41,912 nt of DNA, taken from Firmicutes bacterium CAG:631 (GTDB taxonomy: Bacteria; Bacillota_I; Bacilli_A; RFN20; CAG-631). The stretch lies in the NCBI GenBank assembly GCA_000433015.1, contig HF998013.1, positions 57,712 to 99,623 of the forward strand. The letters run 5' to 3'. Positions 8,268 through 15,114 of the stretch are shown here, one piece after another. Position 1 is the stretch's first letter, and the number at the start of each line of letters is the position of its first letter. The notes beneath the pieces were generated by a model. That model made no database searches, was not told the origin of the DNA, and was given only the letters and a program-made list of their open reading frames with translations. The translations under genes were made by a program, and so were the position numbers.

Positions 8268-9614
8268 ATGATTCCAGTTCATTTATATGATAGTCGTTCA
8301 AAACAACTTCTTGAAGTTGGAATGGATGAAAATAAAAAAACATATCTATATGTCTGTGGTCCAACAGTTTATAATCATGCACATATTGGAAATGCAAGAC
8401 CACTTATGGTATTTGATACTTTGCGGAGAACATTAAAAGCGTGTGGATATGATGTCATTTTTATTTCGAATTATACAGATGTGGATGATAAAATTATTCA
8501 AGCTGCAAAAAAAGAACAAATTTCAGAATATGAATTGACATCCAAATATATTCAAGCTTATGAAAAACTGAGAAAAGATTTAAATGTTTTACTTCCTGAT
8601 TATACACCTAAAGTAACAGAAAATATGGATAAAATTATAGATTTTATCAAAGAATTAGTCCAAAATAAATTTGCCTATGTTGTAGATGGAGATGTTTATT
8701 TTCGCGTTTCTAAAATCAAAGAATATGGTGAAATTTCGAATCGAAATATCGAAGATTTAAAAGTAGGAGCACGTATTGAAGAAAATGAAAAAAAAGAAAA
8801 TCCTTTAGATTTTACTTTATGGAAAAAAACAACTGAAGGAATACAATGGGATTCGCCTTGGTCTAAAGGAAGACCGGGTTGGCATACAGAGTGTGTCGTT
8901 ATGATTTCTAATTTAACACCTCATACACATGTCCAAATTCATGGTGGGGGAATGGATTTAAAATTTCCGCATCATGAAAATGAGCAAGCACAAGCTTATG
9001 CTTATTGTCACCATCCTTTGGCAGATATTTGGATGCATAATGGCATGATTAATATTAATCATGAAAAAATGTCCAAATCACTCAACAATTTTATATTAGC
9101 AAAGGATTTAATTGCAACATATGGGGGTAATGTTTTACGGTGGATTATGAATTCAACACATTATCGTGCTCCAATTAATTTCAGCGATGAAGTTTTTAAT
9201 AACGCCATATCCGAATTAAATAAAGTTTATACTCCTTTAAAACAAGCAAATCTAAAATTACAAGTAGAATCTTTCCTTTCTTTTCCTTTGTCAATAGATG
9301 AAGAAAAATATGATTTATTTTTAAAAGCATTGGCGGATGATTTAAATACTTCTTTAGCAATTAGTATTTTATTTGAAGAATTAAAAAAACTCAACATGAC
9401 GCTTCGTCAAAAAACAATAGATTTTAAAGTCTTAGCGAAATCTTTGAATACTTGCAATCATATGCTTTCTATTTTGGGAATGGAAGAAGTAAATACAATA
9501 TTTACTGAAGAAGAAAAAAACTTGTATCATCAATGGAACGATTTTAAAAAGAATCAAATGTATGAGCAAGCTGACCAACTAAGAAAAGAATTAATTAAAA
9601 AAGGAATCTTATAA
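8268..9614 (+). CDS. cysS: Cysteinyl-tRNA synthetase
   Basis: Charges tRNA-Cys; class I synthetase, 448 residues. The catalytic fold shows CGPTVYNHAHIGNARP, which holds the HIGH motif and the first zinc Cys. The other zinc ligands are in HTECVVM and GGGMDLKFPHHENE, and the KMSKS loop is KMSKSLNNF. Only a modest ribosome site (GTGATGTG) precedes the ATG. It opens a run that follows Bacillus order (cysS, rlmB, sigH, rpmG, secE, nusG). One base separates its stop from rlmB. Confidence 0.96.
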   Translation: MIPVHLYDSRSKQLLEVGMDENKKTYLYVCGPTVYNHAHIGNARPLMVFDTLRRTLKACGYDVIFISNYTDVDDKIIQAAKKEQISEYELTSKYIQAYEKLRKDLNVLLPDYTPKVTENMDKIIDFIKELVQNKFAYVVDGDVYFRVSKIKEYGEISNRNIEDLKVGARIEENEKKENPLDFTLWKKTTEGIQWDSPWSKGRPGWHTECVVMISNLTPHTHVQIHGGGMDLKFPHHENEQAQAYAYCHHPLADIWMHNGMININHEKMSKSLNNFILAKDLIATYGGNVLRWIMNSTHYRAPINFSDEVFNNAISELNKVYTPLKQANLKLQVESFLSFPLSIDEEKYDLFLKALADDLNTSLAISILFEELKKLNMTLRQKTIDFKVLAKSLNTCNHMLSILGMEEVNTIFTEEEKNLYHQWNDFKKNQMYEQADQLRKELIKKGIL

Positions 9615-9615
9615 A

Positions 9616-10332
9616 ATGGAAATTATTTTTGGAAAGAATGCTGTACTTTCTTTTTTACAAGCCAATCAAGTTCTTGAAATTTATGTAGAAAATCATTTTA
9701 AAGATGCTTCATTTTTAGCAAAATTAAAAGAATATAAAGTAAAGGTATATGAAAAAAACAAAAGTTTTTTAGATGATTTAACCCAAAATGCAAGACATCA
9801 AGGTGTTGTTGCTAAAATTAAAGATTTTGTCTATGCTCCTTATCAAGAAACAATTGAAAAGATTAAAAAGATGAACAATCCAACACTTTTAATGCTAGAT
9901 GGAATAGAAGATCCTCATAATCTCGGGGCTATTATTCGTACCGTTGAAGCTTTTCATGTGGAGGGCATTATTATTAAAAAACATCATCAAGCACCGATTA
10001 ATGCTACCGTTGCTAAAGTATCGACTGGTGCTATAGCCAATGTTAAAATTATGCAAGTGACGAATTTAACGCAAACATTAATTGATTTAAAGGAAAAAGG
10101 ATTTTGGATTGTTGTTGCTGAAGCATATCAAGGCGTTGATTATCAAACGATGGATTATCAAATGCCACTTGTATTAGTGGTTGGCTCAGAAGGATTTGGC
10201 ATTTCAAGACTTGTAAAAGAACAGGCAGATTTTAATGTTTTTATCCCTATGCAAGGAAAAGTTAATTCTTTAAATGTTTCGGTGGCGACAGCAATTTTGC
10301 TTGCCCATATTCAAACTCATAAAGGCCAATGA
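9616..10332 (+). CDS. rlmB: 23S rRNA 2'-O-ribose G2251 methyltransferase RlmB (SpoU/TrmH family)
   Basis: A 238-residue knotted SPOUT methyltransferase. An N-terminal L30e-like substrate domain (about 1-75) precedes the catalytic domain. The family motifs are LDGIEDPHNLGAIIRT (motif 1), VVGSEGFGISRL (motif 2) and IPMQGKVNSLNVSVATAILL (motif 3 with the knot). In Bacillus the mini-RNase III gene mrnC lies between cysS and this gene; here the two abut directly. Its last codons form the left arm of the following terminator. Confidence 0.93.
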   Translation: MEIIFGKNAVLSFLQANQVLEIYVENHFKDASFLAKLKEYKVKVYEKNKSFLDDLTQNARHQGVVAKIKDFVYAPYQETIEKIKKMNNPTLLMLDGIEDPHNLGAIIRTVEAFHVEGIIIKKHHQAPINATVAKVSTGAIANVKIMQVTNLTQTLIDLKEKGFWIVVAEAYQGVDYQTMDYQMPLVLVVGSEGFGISRLVKEQADFNVFIPMQGKVNSLNVSVATAILLAHIQTHKGQ

Positions 10333-10347
10333 AATGGCCTTTTTTTG
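10321..10347 (+). terminator. Terminator overlapping the end of rlmB
   Basis: An 8-bp stem AAAGGCCA (10321-10328) with TGGCCTTT (10335-10342), then a T-run. The left arm encodes the last residues of RlmB and the stop codon lies in the loop. Confidence 0.88.
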
Positions 10348-10374
10348 GTATAAAATTAAAAGAAAGTTGGGACG

Positions 10375-10393
10375 CATATTTTGTTAAAATATG
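10375..10393 (+). repeat. Perfect inverted repeat ahead of the sigma-factor gene
   Basis: CATATTTT (10375-10382) and AAAATATG (10386-10393) are separated by three bases. There is no T-run, so it is not a terminator. It lies about 25-40 bases before the sigma-factor start, a position suitable for an operator or a stabilising 5' hairpin. Confidence 0.5.
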
Positions 10394-10416
10394 TCACAAT
10401 ATAGATGGTGATTCAA

Positions 10417-11058
10417 TTGAACAACGCATGGAATGACTATGAACTCATCTATCTTTATCGGTGTGGAGAACAAAAAGCATTACAACTTTTATTAAAAAAG
10501 CACATGGGAGCCATAAAAAGTGTTGAAAAAGAATTATTAGAAATTTGTTATTTATTAGATAAAAACGATGTTTATCAAGAATTACTCGTCACTTTTATAA
10601 AATGTATAGACTCTTATAGTGATGAAAGAGGAAATTTTTTTTCTTATCTTTACATTTGTTTAAAACGTTGTGCTGCGCGTTTATTAAAAAATTATTTTTC
10701 TCCATCAGAAAAAATTCATTATCAAGCTATTTCTTTAGATGAACCAATGGATGAATTAAATAAAACCAGTTTGCAAGATGTATTAAGCAGTACTTATTAC
10801 AATACGGATCCGGTACATGCTTATCAAATGCAAGAACTAGAAATTCAATATCAATATTCCAAACAATTTTTAAATGATAAAGAATTGCAATTTTTTACAT
10901 TGTATGAAAATGGTATCAACACAAATCAAATTGCAAAAATAGCCAATATGACACCAAAACAAGTGCGAAATTATTTAAATCGTGCAAAATTAAAAATGCG
11001 CAAAAAGTTAGATCTTAACGATAGAAACAAATCCTCTAAAAAAAATACAATTGACTAA
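10417..11058 (+). CDS. Sigma-70-family RNA polymerase sigma factor, SigH-like
   Basis: A small sigma factor of about 213 residues with region 2 (about 5-95, including YSDERGNFFSYLYICLKR) and a region 4 helix-turn-helix near the C-terminus (TNQIAKIANMTPKQVRNYLNRAKLKMRKKL, in two parts). The linker ISLDEPMDE..LQDVLSS resembles SigH. It sits exactly where Bacillus sigH lies, between rlmB and rpmG-secE-nusG; Bacillus rae1 (yacP) is missing. An ATG at 10405 is in frame but has no ribosome site. GGTGA (10407-10411) is spaced for the TTG at 10417, which I prefer. Its regulon is unknown; SigH controls the transition state and competence in other Bacillota. Confidence 0.75.
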   Translation: MNNAWNDYELIYLYRCGEQKALQLLLKKHMGAIKSVEKELLEICYLLDKNDVYQELLVTFIKCIDSYSDERGNFFSYLYICLKRCAARLLKNYFSPSEKIHYQAISLDEPMDELNKTSLQDVLSSTYYNTDPVHAYQMQELEIQYQYSKQFLNDKELQFFTLYENGINTNQIAKIANMTPKQVRNYLNRAKLKMRKKLDLNDRNKSSKKNTID

Positions 11059-11101
11059 TCTTTTTACTTATAGTAAAATAGCAAAGTGGAGTGTGGTATA
11101 A

Positions 11102-11251
11102 ATGAGGGAAAAGATGATTTTAGTTTGTGAAGAATGTCTCTCTCGCAATTATACAACGACAAGAAAAAAAGCAGTATCAACTACTCGTTTTGAAATTAAA
11201 AAATTTTGCCCAAAGTGTAATAAATATACAATACACAAGCAAAGTAAATAG
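11102..11251 (+). CDS. rpmG: 50S ribosomal protein L33
   Basis: A 49-residue protein too short for most ORF filters. It begins [12 protein letters not shown] and contains two Cys pairs (CEEC and CPKC), the zinc-binding C+ form of L33, with the conserved RNYTTT segment between them. A second ATG at 11114 also has a possible ribosome site, but the family N-terminus MRxK..L.C favours 11102. It is followed at 12 bases by secE, the usual Bacillota order, and its stop codon overlaps the secE ribosome site. Confidence 0.93.
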   Translation: MREKMILVCEECLSRNYTTTRKKAVSTTRFEIKKFCPKCNKYTIHKQSK

Positions 11252-11263
11252 GAGGTTGTTTCA

Positions 11264-11482
11264 ATGAGAAAAATAGGTAGATTCTTCAAAAAAATGTTTT
11301 CATCAATTGGATTGTTTTTTAAAGGGGTTGTGCGTGAAGGGAAAAAAGTTCGTTGGCCAAACAAAAAAAGCATGTATGAAAATACTTCTACAGTTTTAGT
11401 CTTTTGTGTATTTTTTGGCTTATTCTTCAGTGCAAGTTATGTTATCGCTCAATCCATTTTAAAAGCCGTTGAATATATGTAA
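11264..11482 (+). CDS. secE: Preprotein translocase subunit SecE
   Basis: A 72-residue protein with an amphipathic N-terminus, the conserved REGKKVRWPNKK segment, and one C-terminal membrane helix (about 45-68). It stabilises the SecY channel. A strong AGGAGG precedes the ATG. It lies between rpmG and nusG, as across most bacteria. Confidence 0.94.
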   Translation: MRKIGRFFKKMFSSIGLFFKGVVREGKKVRWPNKKSMYENTSTVLVFCVFFGLFFSASYVIAQSILKAVEYM

Positions 11483-11499
11483 AGAAAGTGGGTAGTGAC

Positions 11500-12051
11500 A
11501 TGGAACAATTAGATAAGAATTGGTATGTAGTCAATACCTATGCCAGCCATGAAAATAAAGTCAAAGACAATATTTTGAGAAGAATTGAAACGATGAACAT
11601 GCAAGATTATATTTTTAGAGTCATCGTGGCAGAATACGAAGAACCTGTTAAGAAAAATGGCGTTCCAACAGGAAAAACCAAAATGAAAAACATGTATCCA
11701 GGATATATTTTCATTGAAATGTATATGACAGATGAAGCATGGTATGTGGTTAGAAATACACCTGGTGTTACTGGATTTATTGGATCTTCAGGAAAAGGGA
11801 CAAAACCATTCCCTGTTCCAAAAGAAGAAATAGAAACCGTCTTAAAACGGATGGGATTAGCCGATGCTTCCTACTTTAATGAATATGAAGTAGGAGATAC
11901 AATCCGAGTAGTCAACGGACCTTTAGCGGATCAAATTTCTACGATTACAGCGATTGATAAAGAAAAAGGACTAGTCAATATTTCTACTGTTTTCTTCGGA
12001 AGAGAAAACAATGTTCAAGTCAGTATGAATGACATTGAAAAATATAATTAA
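11500..12051 (+). CDS. nusG: Transcription termination/antitermination protein NusG
   Basis: A 183-residue factor that binds RNA polymerase. The N-terminal NGN domain begins KNWYVVNTYASHENKV and includes MYPGYIFIEM and VRNTPGVTGFIG. The C-terminal KOW domain begins EVGDTIRVVNGPLADQ. An upstream in-frame GTG at 11488 exists, but the NusG family begins at the ATG at 11500, preceded by GTGGGTAG. It ends the secE unit at a strong terminator. Confidence 0.95.
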   Translation: MEQLDKNWYVVNTYASHENKVKDNILRRIETMNMQDYIFRVIVAEYEEPVKKNGVPTGKTKMKNMYPGYIFIEMYMTDEAWYVVRNTPGVTGFIGSSGKGTKPFPVPKEEIETVLKRMGLADASYFNEYEVGDTIRVVNGPLADQISTITAIDKEKGLVNISTVFFGRENNVQVSMNDIEKYN

Positions 12052-12077
12052 CTTTGGGTTTTCCCAAAGTTTTTTTG
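12051..12077 (+). terminator. Terminator after nusG
   Basis: A perfect 8-bp stem ACTTTGGG/CCCAAAGT (12051-12058 with 12063-12070), a TTTT loop and a run of eight Ts. Confidence 0.94.
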
Positions 12078-12115
12078 TTTTTTAAATTGCTTTTAGAAAA
12101 AAATAAAAATTTTTA

Positions 12116-12145
12116 TTGAAAAAAGCAGAAAGAATATTGTATAAT
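12116..12145 (+). promoter_or_regulatory. Promoter of the rplKAJL-rpoBC region
   Basis: TTGAAA (12116-12121), an 18-base spacer and TATAAT (12140-12145). It follows an A/T-rich stretch that could act as an UP element. Transcription should start near 12151, at the first leader hairpin. Confidence 0.8.
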
Positions 12146-12150
12146 ATCAT

Positions 12151-12238
12151 AGCGTATGTGTGTGCATACGCGAAACTTTTGCGTCGTAGTGGAAGAATGT
12201 TGAATTCATTATCACCACGACACGGGAAAAATAGGAGG
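12151..12238 (+). promoter_or_regulatory. Structured rplK leader, probable L1 autoregulatory site
   Basis: Two hairpins fill the leader. The first is GCGTATG/CATACGC (12152-12158 with 12165-12171). The second is a 9-bp stem with one A-C mismatch, GTCGTAGTG/CACCACGAC, around 12183-12223. In other bacteria protein L1 represses this operon by binding a leader mimic of its rRNA site. That role here is inference from position and structure. Confidence 0.55.
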
Positions 12239-12246
12239 TGTCTCAC

Positions 12247-12657
12247 GTGAGTAAAAAAGTCGCAAAGGTTGTAAAACTACAAATCCCTGCTGGACAAGCA
12301 AAGCCGGGACCAGCATTAGCATCAGCTGGAATATTGATGCCAAAATTCTGTCAAGAGTTTAATGACCAAACAAGAGACAGAGCAGGAGATATTGTGCCAG
12401 TAATTATTACTGCATATGAAGACAAGAGTTTTACTTTTGTTTTAAAAACAACTCCAACTGCTGATTTATTAAAAAAAGCTACAAACATTAAAAAAGGATC
12501 TGGTACACCAAACAAGGTAAAAGTAGCTAAAATTTCCAAAGAAGAAATTCGCAAAATTGCTGAATACAAGATGCCAGATTTAAATGCCAATGACGTGGAA
12601 GCAGCTTGCAAAATTGTCGAAGGTACTGCCCGTAACATGGGTATTGAAGTAGAATAG
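12247..12657 (+). CDS. rplK: 50S ribosomal protein L11
   Basis: A 136-residue L11. The start is the GTG at 12247, eight bases after AGGAGG; an in-frame GTG at 12238 lies within the ribosome site. The C-terminal rRNA-binding domain is ordinary ([33 protein letters not shown]). The N-terminal domain is unusual: the proline-rich loop that reads ANPAPPVGPALGQAG in most bacteria is [11 protein letters not shown] here, four residues shorter. I recall a similar shortened loop in mycoplasma and Acholeplasma L11. L11 forms the GTPase-associated centre with L10-L12 and is the thiostrepton site. Confidence 0.95.
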   Translation: MSKKVAKVVKLQIPAGQAKPGPALASAGILMPKFCQEFNDQTRDRAGDIVPVIITAYEDKSFTFVLKTTPTADLLKKATNIKKGSGTPNKVKVAKISKEEIRKIAEYKMPDLNANDVEAACKIVEGTARNMGIEVE

Positions 12658-12671
12658 GGAGGTACTGAATC

Positions 12672-13358
12672 ATGGCAAAAAGAGGAAAAAAATATTTAGA
12701 AGCTGCTAAATTAATCGACCGTAGCAAAGCTTATCAATACGAAGAAGCTTTAAGTTTAGTTGGTAAAACTTCTACAACAAAATTTGATGCATCTGTTGAT
12801 GTTTCATTTCGTTTAAATGTTGACCCACGTTATGCTGAACAACAAGTTCGTGGAGCAATTGTTTTACCACATGGAACTGGAAAATCAAAAAAGGTACTTG
12901 CAATTACCAATGATGTTAAAGCAGCAGAAGCTGCTGGCGCAGATTTTGCCGGTGGCAAAGAAATGCTTGAAAAAATCACCAAAGAAAATTGGTTTGGTTT
13001 TGATGTCATTGTTGCTACCCCTGATATGATGGGTGAATTAGGAAAACTTGGACGAATTTTAGGACCTAAAGGATTAATGCCTAACCCAAAAACAGGAACT
13101 GTTAATCCAGACATTGCAAAAGCGGTTTCTGAAATCAAAGCTGGTAAAGTTGCTTATCGTGTAGATAAACAAGGAAATATTAATGTTTGTATTGGTCGTG
13201 CATCTTTCGATGCTCAAAAACTTATTGAAAATTTTAAAGTTTTAAAAGATGCGATTGTAAAGGCAAAACCTGCTACAATCAAAGGAAATTATATTAAAAA
13301 TGTTGCCGTAACCACAACGATGGGACCTGGCATTAAAGTTGATTTTTCTACATTCTAA
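12672..13358 (+). CDS. rplA: 50S ribosomal protein L1
   Basis: A 228-residue L1 that forms the mobile L1 stalk and probably represses its own operon. Landmarks are [21 protein letters not shown] and the C-terminal signature [15 protein letters not shown]. It is 14 bases after rplK with GGGAGG before the ATG. The length is the family norm. Confidence 0.96.
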   Translation: MAKRGKKYLEAAKLIDRSKAYQYEEALSLVGKTSTTKFDASVDVSFRLNVDPRYAEQQVRGAIVLPHGTGKSKKVLAITNDVKAAEAAGADFAGGKEMLEKITKENWFGFDVIVATPDMMGELGKLGRILGPKGLMPNPKTGTVNPDIAKAVSEIKAGKVAYRVDKQGNINVCIGRASFDAQKLIENFKVLKDAIVKAKPATIKGNYIKNVAVTTTMGPGIKVDFSTF

Positions 13359-13367
13359 TTTTGGTTG

Positions 13368-13478
13368 TTCAATACGCCCTAGAAAGCAACTGCGAAATCG
13401 CTTAATTTGTTGCCGAGGTGAAAATACAAAAGTTAATTTATTCAATGAATTTTCTATAAATTTTTAGTGCGTATTGTT
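13368..13478 (+). ncRNA. Ribosomal protein L10 leader (L10-L12 binding element)
   Basis: The 146-base gap between rplA and rplJ holds an 8-bp closing stem CAATACGC/GCGTATTG (13370-13377 with 13469-13476). Inside it are the conserved L10-leader blocks: CCTAGA at 13378 and GCCGAGGTGA at 13412-13421, with CTTAAT between. In Bacillus-type bacteria the L10(L12)4 complex binds this RNA to repress rplJL. No T-run is present, so control is probably translational. Confidence 0.88.
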
Positions 13479-13504
13479 TAATAAAATAAACAGGAGGTGC
13501 AAGA

Positions 13505-14002
13505 ATGAAAGAAATCATTGCAAAAAAAGCGCAAATTGTTTCTGAAATTGCGACTGAAATTAAAAATTCTCAATCTTATGTCGTTGTAGAATATCGCGGA
13601 CTCAATGTTGCTCAATTAATGACCTTACGTCGTGATTTAGCAAAAATTGGTGGCAAATTTACCGTCTATAAGAATAATTTAGTTTCAAGAGCAGCAAAAG
13701 AAAATGGCTTCGAATTGGATGATATGTTAACTGGTCCAAACGCTTTTGTTAGCGCAACACAAGATCCAGTAAGTGTGCCAAGTTTGCTTTATAAATTTGC
13801 AAAGAAAAATCCAAATTTAGTCGTTAAAGGTGGTATTGTAGAATCACAAATTGTGAACGCTAATCAAATGCAATCTATTGCTAAATTACCTACAAAACCA
13901 GTACTTATTTCAATGTTATTGGGATGTTTACAATCCCCATTAACCAAATTTGCTTATGCTGTTAAAGAAGTAGCAGCACAAAAAGAAAATGCCGATGCTT
14001 AA
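13505..14002 (+). CDS. rplJ: 50S ribosomal protein L10
   Basis: A 165-residue L10, the base of the L7/L12 stalk. The N-terminal rRNA-binding part contains YRGLNVAQLMTLRRDL and VYKNNLVSRA. The C-terminal helix (SPLTKFAYAVKEVAAQKE) carries the L12 dimers. AGGAGG precedes the ATG. It is controlled by the leader just upstream. Confidence 0.95.
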   Translation: MKEIIAKKAQIVSEIATEIKNSQSYVVVEYRGLNVAQLMTLRRDLAKIGGKFTVYKNNLVSRAAKENGFELDDMLTGPNAFVSATQDPVSVPSLLYKFAKKNPNLVVKGGIVESQIVNANQMQSIAKLPTKPVLISMLLGCLQSPLTKFAYAVKEVAAQKENADA

Positions 14003-14024
14003 AAATTTATAGGAGGAATGAAAA

Positions 14025-14402
14025 ATGGCAAAATTAACAAATGAACAAGTAATTGAATCATTAAAAGAAATGACAATTTTAGAAGTAAATGAATTAGTAA
14101 AAGCAATTGAAGAAGCTTTTGGCGTTACTGCCGCAGCTCCTGTTGCTGCTGCAGCTGCTGCAGCTCCAGCTGAAGAAGTTGCAGAAGGACCAAAAGAAGT
14201 TTCTGTATATTTAGTCAATGTTGGACAAGCTAAGATTCCAGTTATTAAAGCTGTTCAAGCAATTACTGGAAAAGGTCTTTTAGAAGCTAAAAAATTATGT
14301 GATGCTTTACCAGCATTATTAAAAGAAAAAATCACACCTGAACAAGCAGATGCTATTAAAGCTCAACTTGTTGAACAAGGTGCTGAAGTTGAAGTTAAAT
14401 AG
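14025..14402 (+). CDS. rplL: 50S ribosomal protein L7/L12
   Basis: A 125-residue stalk protein. It has the N-terminal dimerisation helices (LTNEQVIESLKEMTILEVNEL), an Ala/Pro hinge (about 35-52) and the factor-binding C-terminal domain. In the latter, the usually Arg residue at E. coli position 73 reads Gln (AVQAIT) and Lys81 reads Leu (KGLLEAK). The ending GAEVEVK is standard. GGAGG is followed closely by ATG 14025. A terminator follows. Confidence 0.96.
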   Translation: MAKLTNEQVIESLKEMTILEVNELVKAIEEAFGVTAAAPVAAAAAAAPAEEVAEGPKEVSVYLVNVGQAKIPVIKAVQAITGKGLLEAKKLCDALPALLKEKITPEQADAIKAQLVEQGAEVEVK

Positions 14403-14426
14403 TTTTACTTTAACTTTTTCATCTTT

Positions 14427-14456
14427 AAACCTGCTTTTTGATAGGCGGGTTTTTCG
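14427..14456 (+). terminator. Terminator after rplL
   Basis: An 8-bp stem AAACCTGC/GCGGGTTT (14427-14434 with 14445-14452, one T-G pair) followed by Ts. It is probably partial, because no clear new promoter precedes the methyltransferase and rpoB genes. Confidence 0.8.
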
Positions 14457-14478
14457 CATTTTATAAAGGAGTGAGTAT

Positions 14479-15072
14479 ATGAGTCATTATTATGATTTTG
14501 ATCCTTCTTTACAAAGCAAACCAAAACAAATTCAAACCTATATCGGCAACGAAAAATTCACTTTTCTTACCGATATAGGAGTTTTTTCTAAAGATGAAAT
14601 CGACTACGGCTCCTTTGTTTTTATTTTAGAATTATTAAAACAAAAACCTGTTGACACCTTACTAGATGTTGGATGTGGATATGGTGTAATCGGTTTAATA
14701 TTGACTTATTTTGGTCAATGTCAAACTGCTGACCTTGTTGATATTAATCCTAGAGCCTTGGATTTAACTTTACAAAATGCCAAAAATTTATCTTTAAAAA
14801 ATATAGAAGTTTATTATAGTGATGGTTTTTCAAATGTTCATAAAAATTATGATCGTATTGTCATGAATCCACCAATTCGTGCTGGGAAAAAAGTAATTTA
14901 TAAAATGTTTGAAGATGCTTTTGACCATTTGCTTGAAGGTAAAGAATTGTGGATTGTCATCAAAAAAGATTTGGGTGCTTTGAGCGCTCAAAAAAAATTG
15001 CTTGAAATATTTTCAAATGTTCACGTCGTTTTAAAACATAAAGGATATTGGGTTCTACAAGCAATCAAATAA
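14479..15072 (+). CDS. RsmC-like class I SAM-dependent methyltransferase (YbxB family)
   Basis: A 197-residue Rossmann methyltransferase. Motif I is LLDVGCGYGVIGL, the acidic motif II DLVDINPRAL, and motif IV MNPPIRAGK, an NPP(F/I) loop typical of enzymes modifying the amino group of a base, as in RsmC (16S rRNA guanine N2). Its place between rplL and rpoB is the classic position of Bacillus ybxB. The target RNA is not proven. The ribosome site AAAGGAGTGAG is strong. Confidence 0.88.
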   Translation: MSHYYDFDPSLQSKPKQIQTYIGNEKFTFLTDIGVFSKDEIDYGSFVFILELLKQKPVDTLLDVGCGYGVIGLILTYFGQCQTADLVDINPRALDLTLQNAKNLSLKNIEVYYSDGFSNVHKNYDRIVMNPPIRAGKKVIYKMFEDAFDHLLEGKELWIVIKKDLGALSAQKKLLEIFSNVHVVLKHKGYWVLQAIK

Positions 15073-15114
15073 AAAAATTAGAACTCACAGAATAAAACAA
15101 GGGGTGACACAAAG

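Noticed and set aside
10375..10393. The palindrome as a second terminator of rlmB.
   Set aside because: It lacks a T-run and G/C pairs; a proper terminator already overlaps the end of rlmB.
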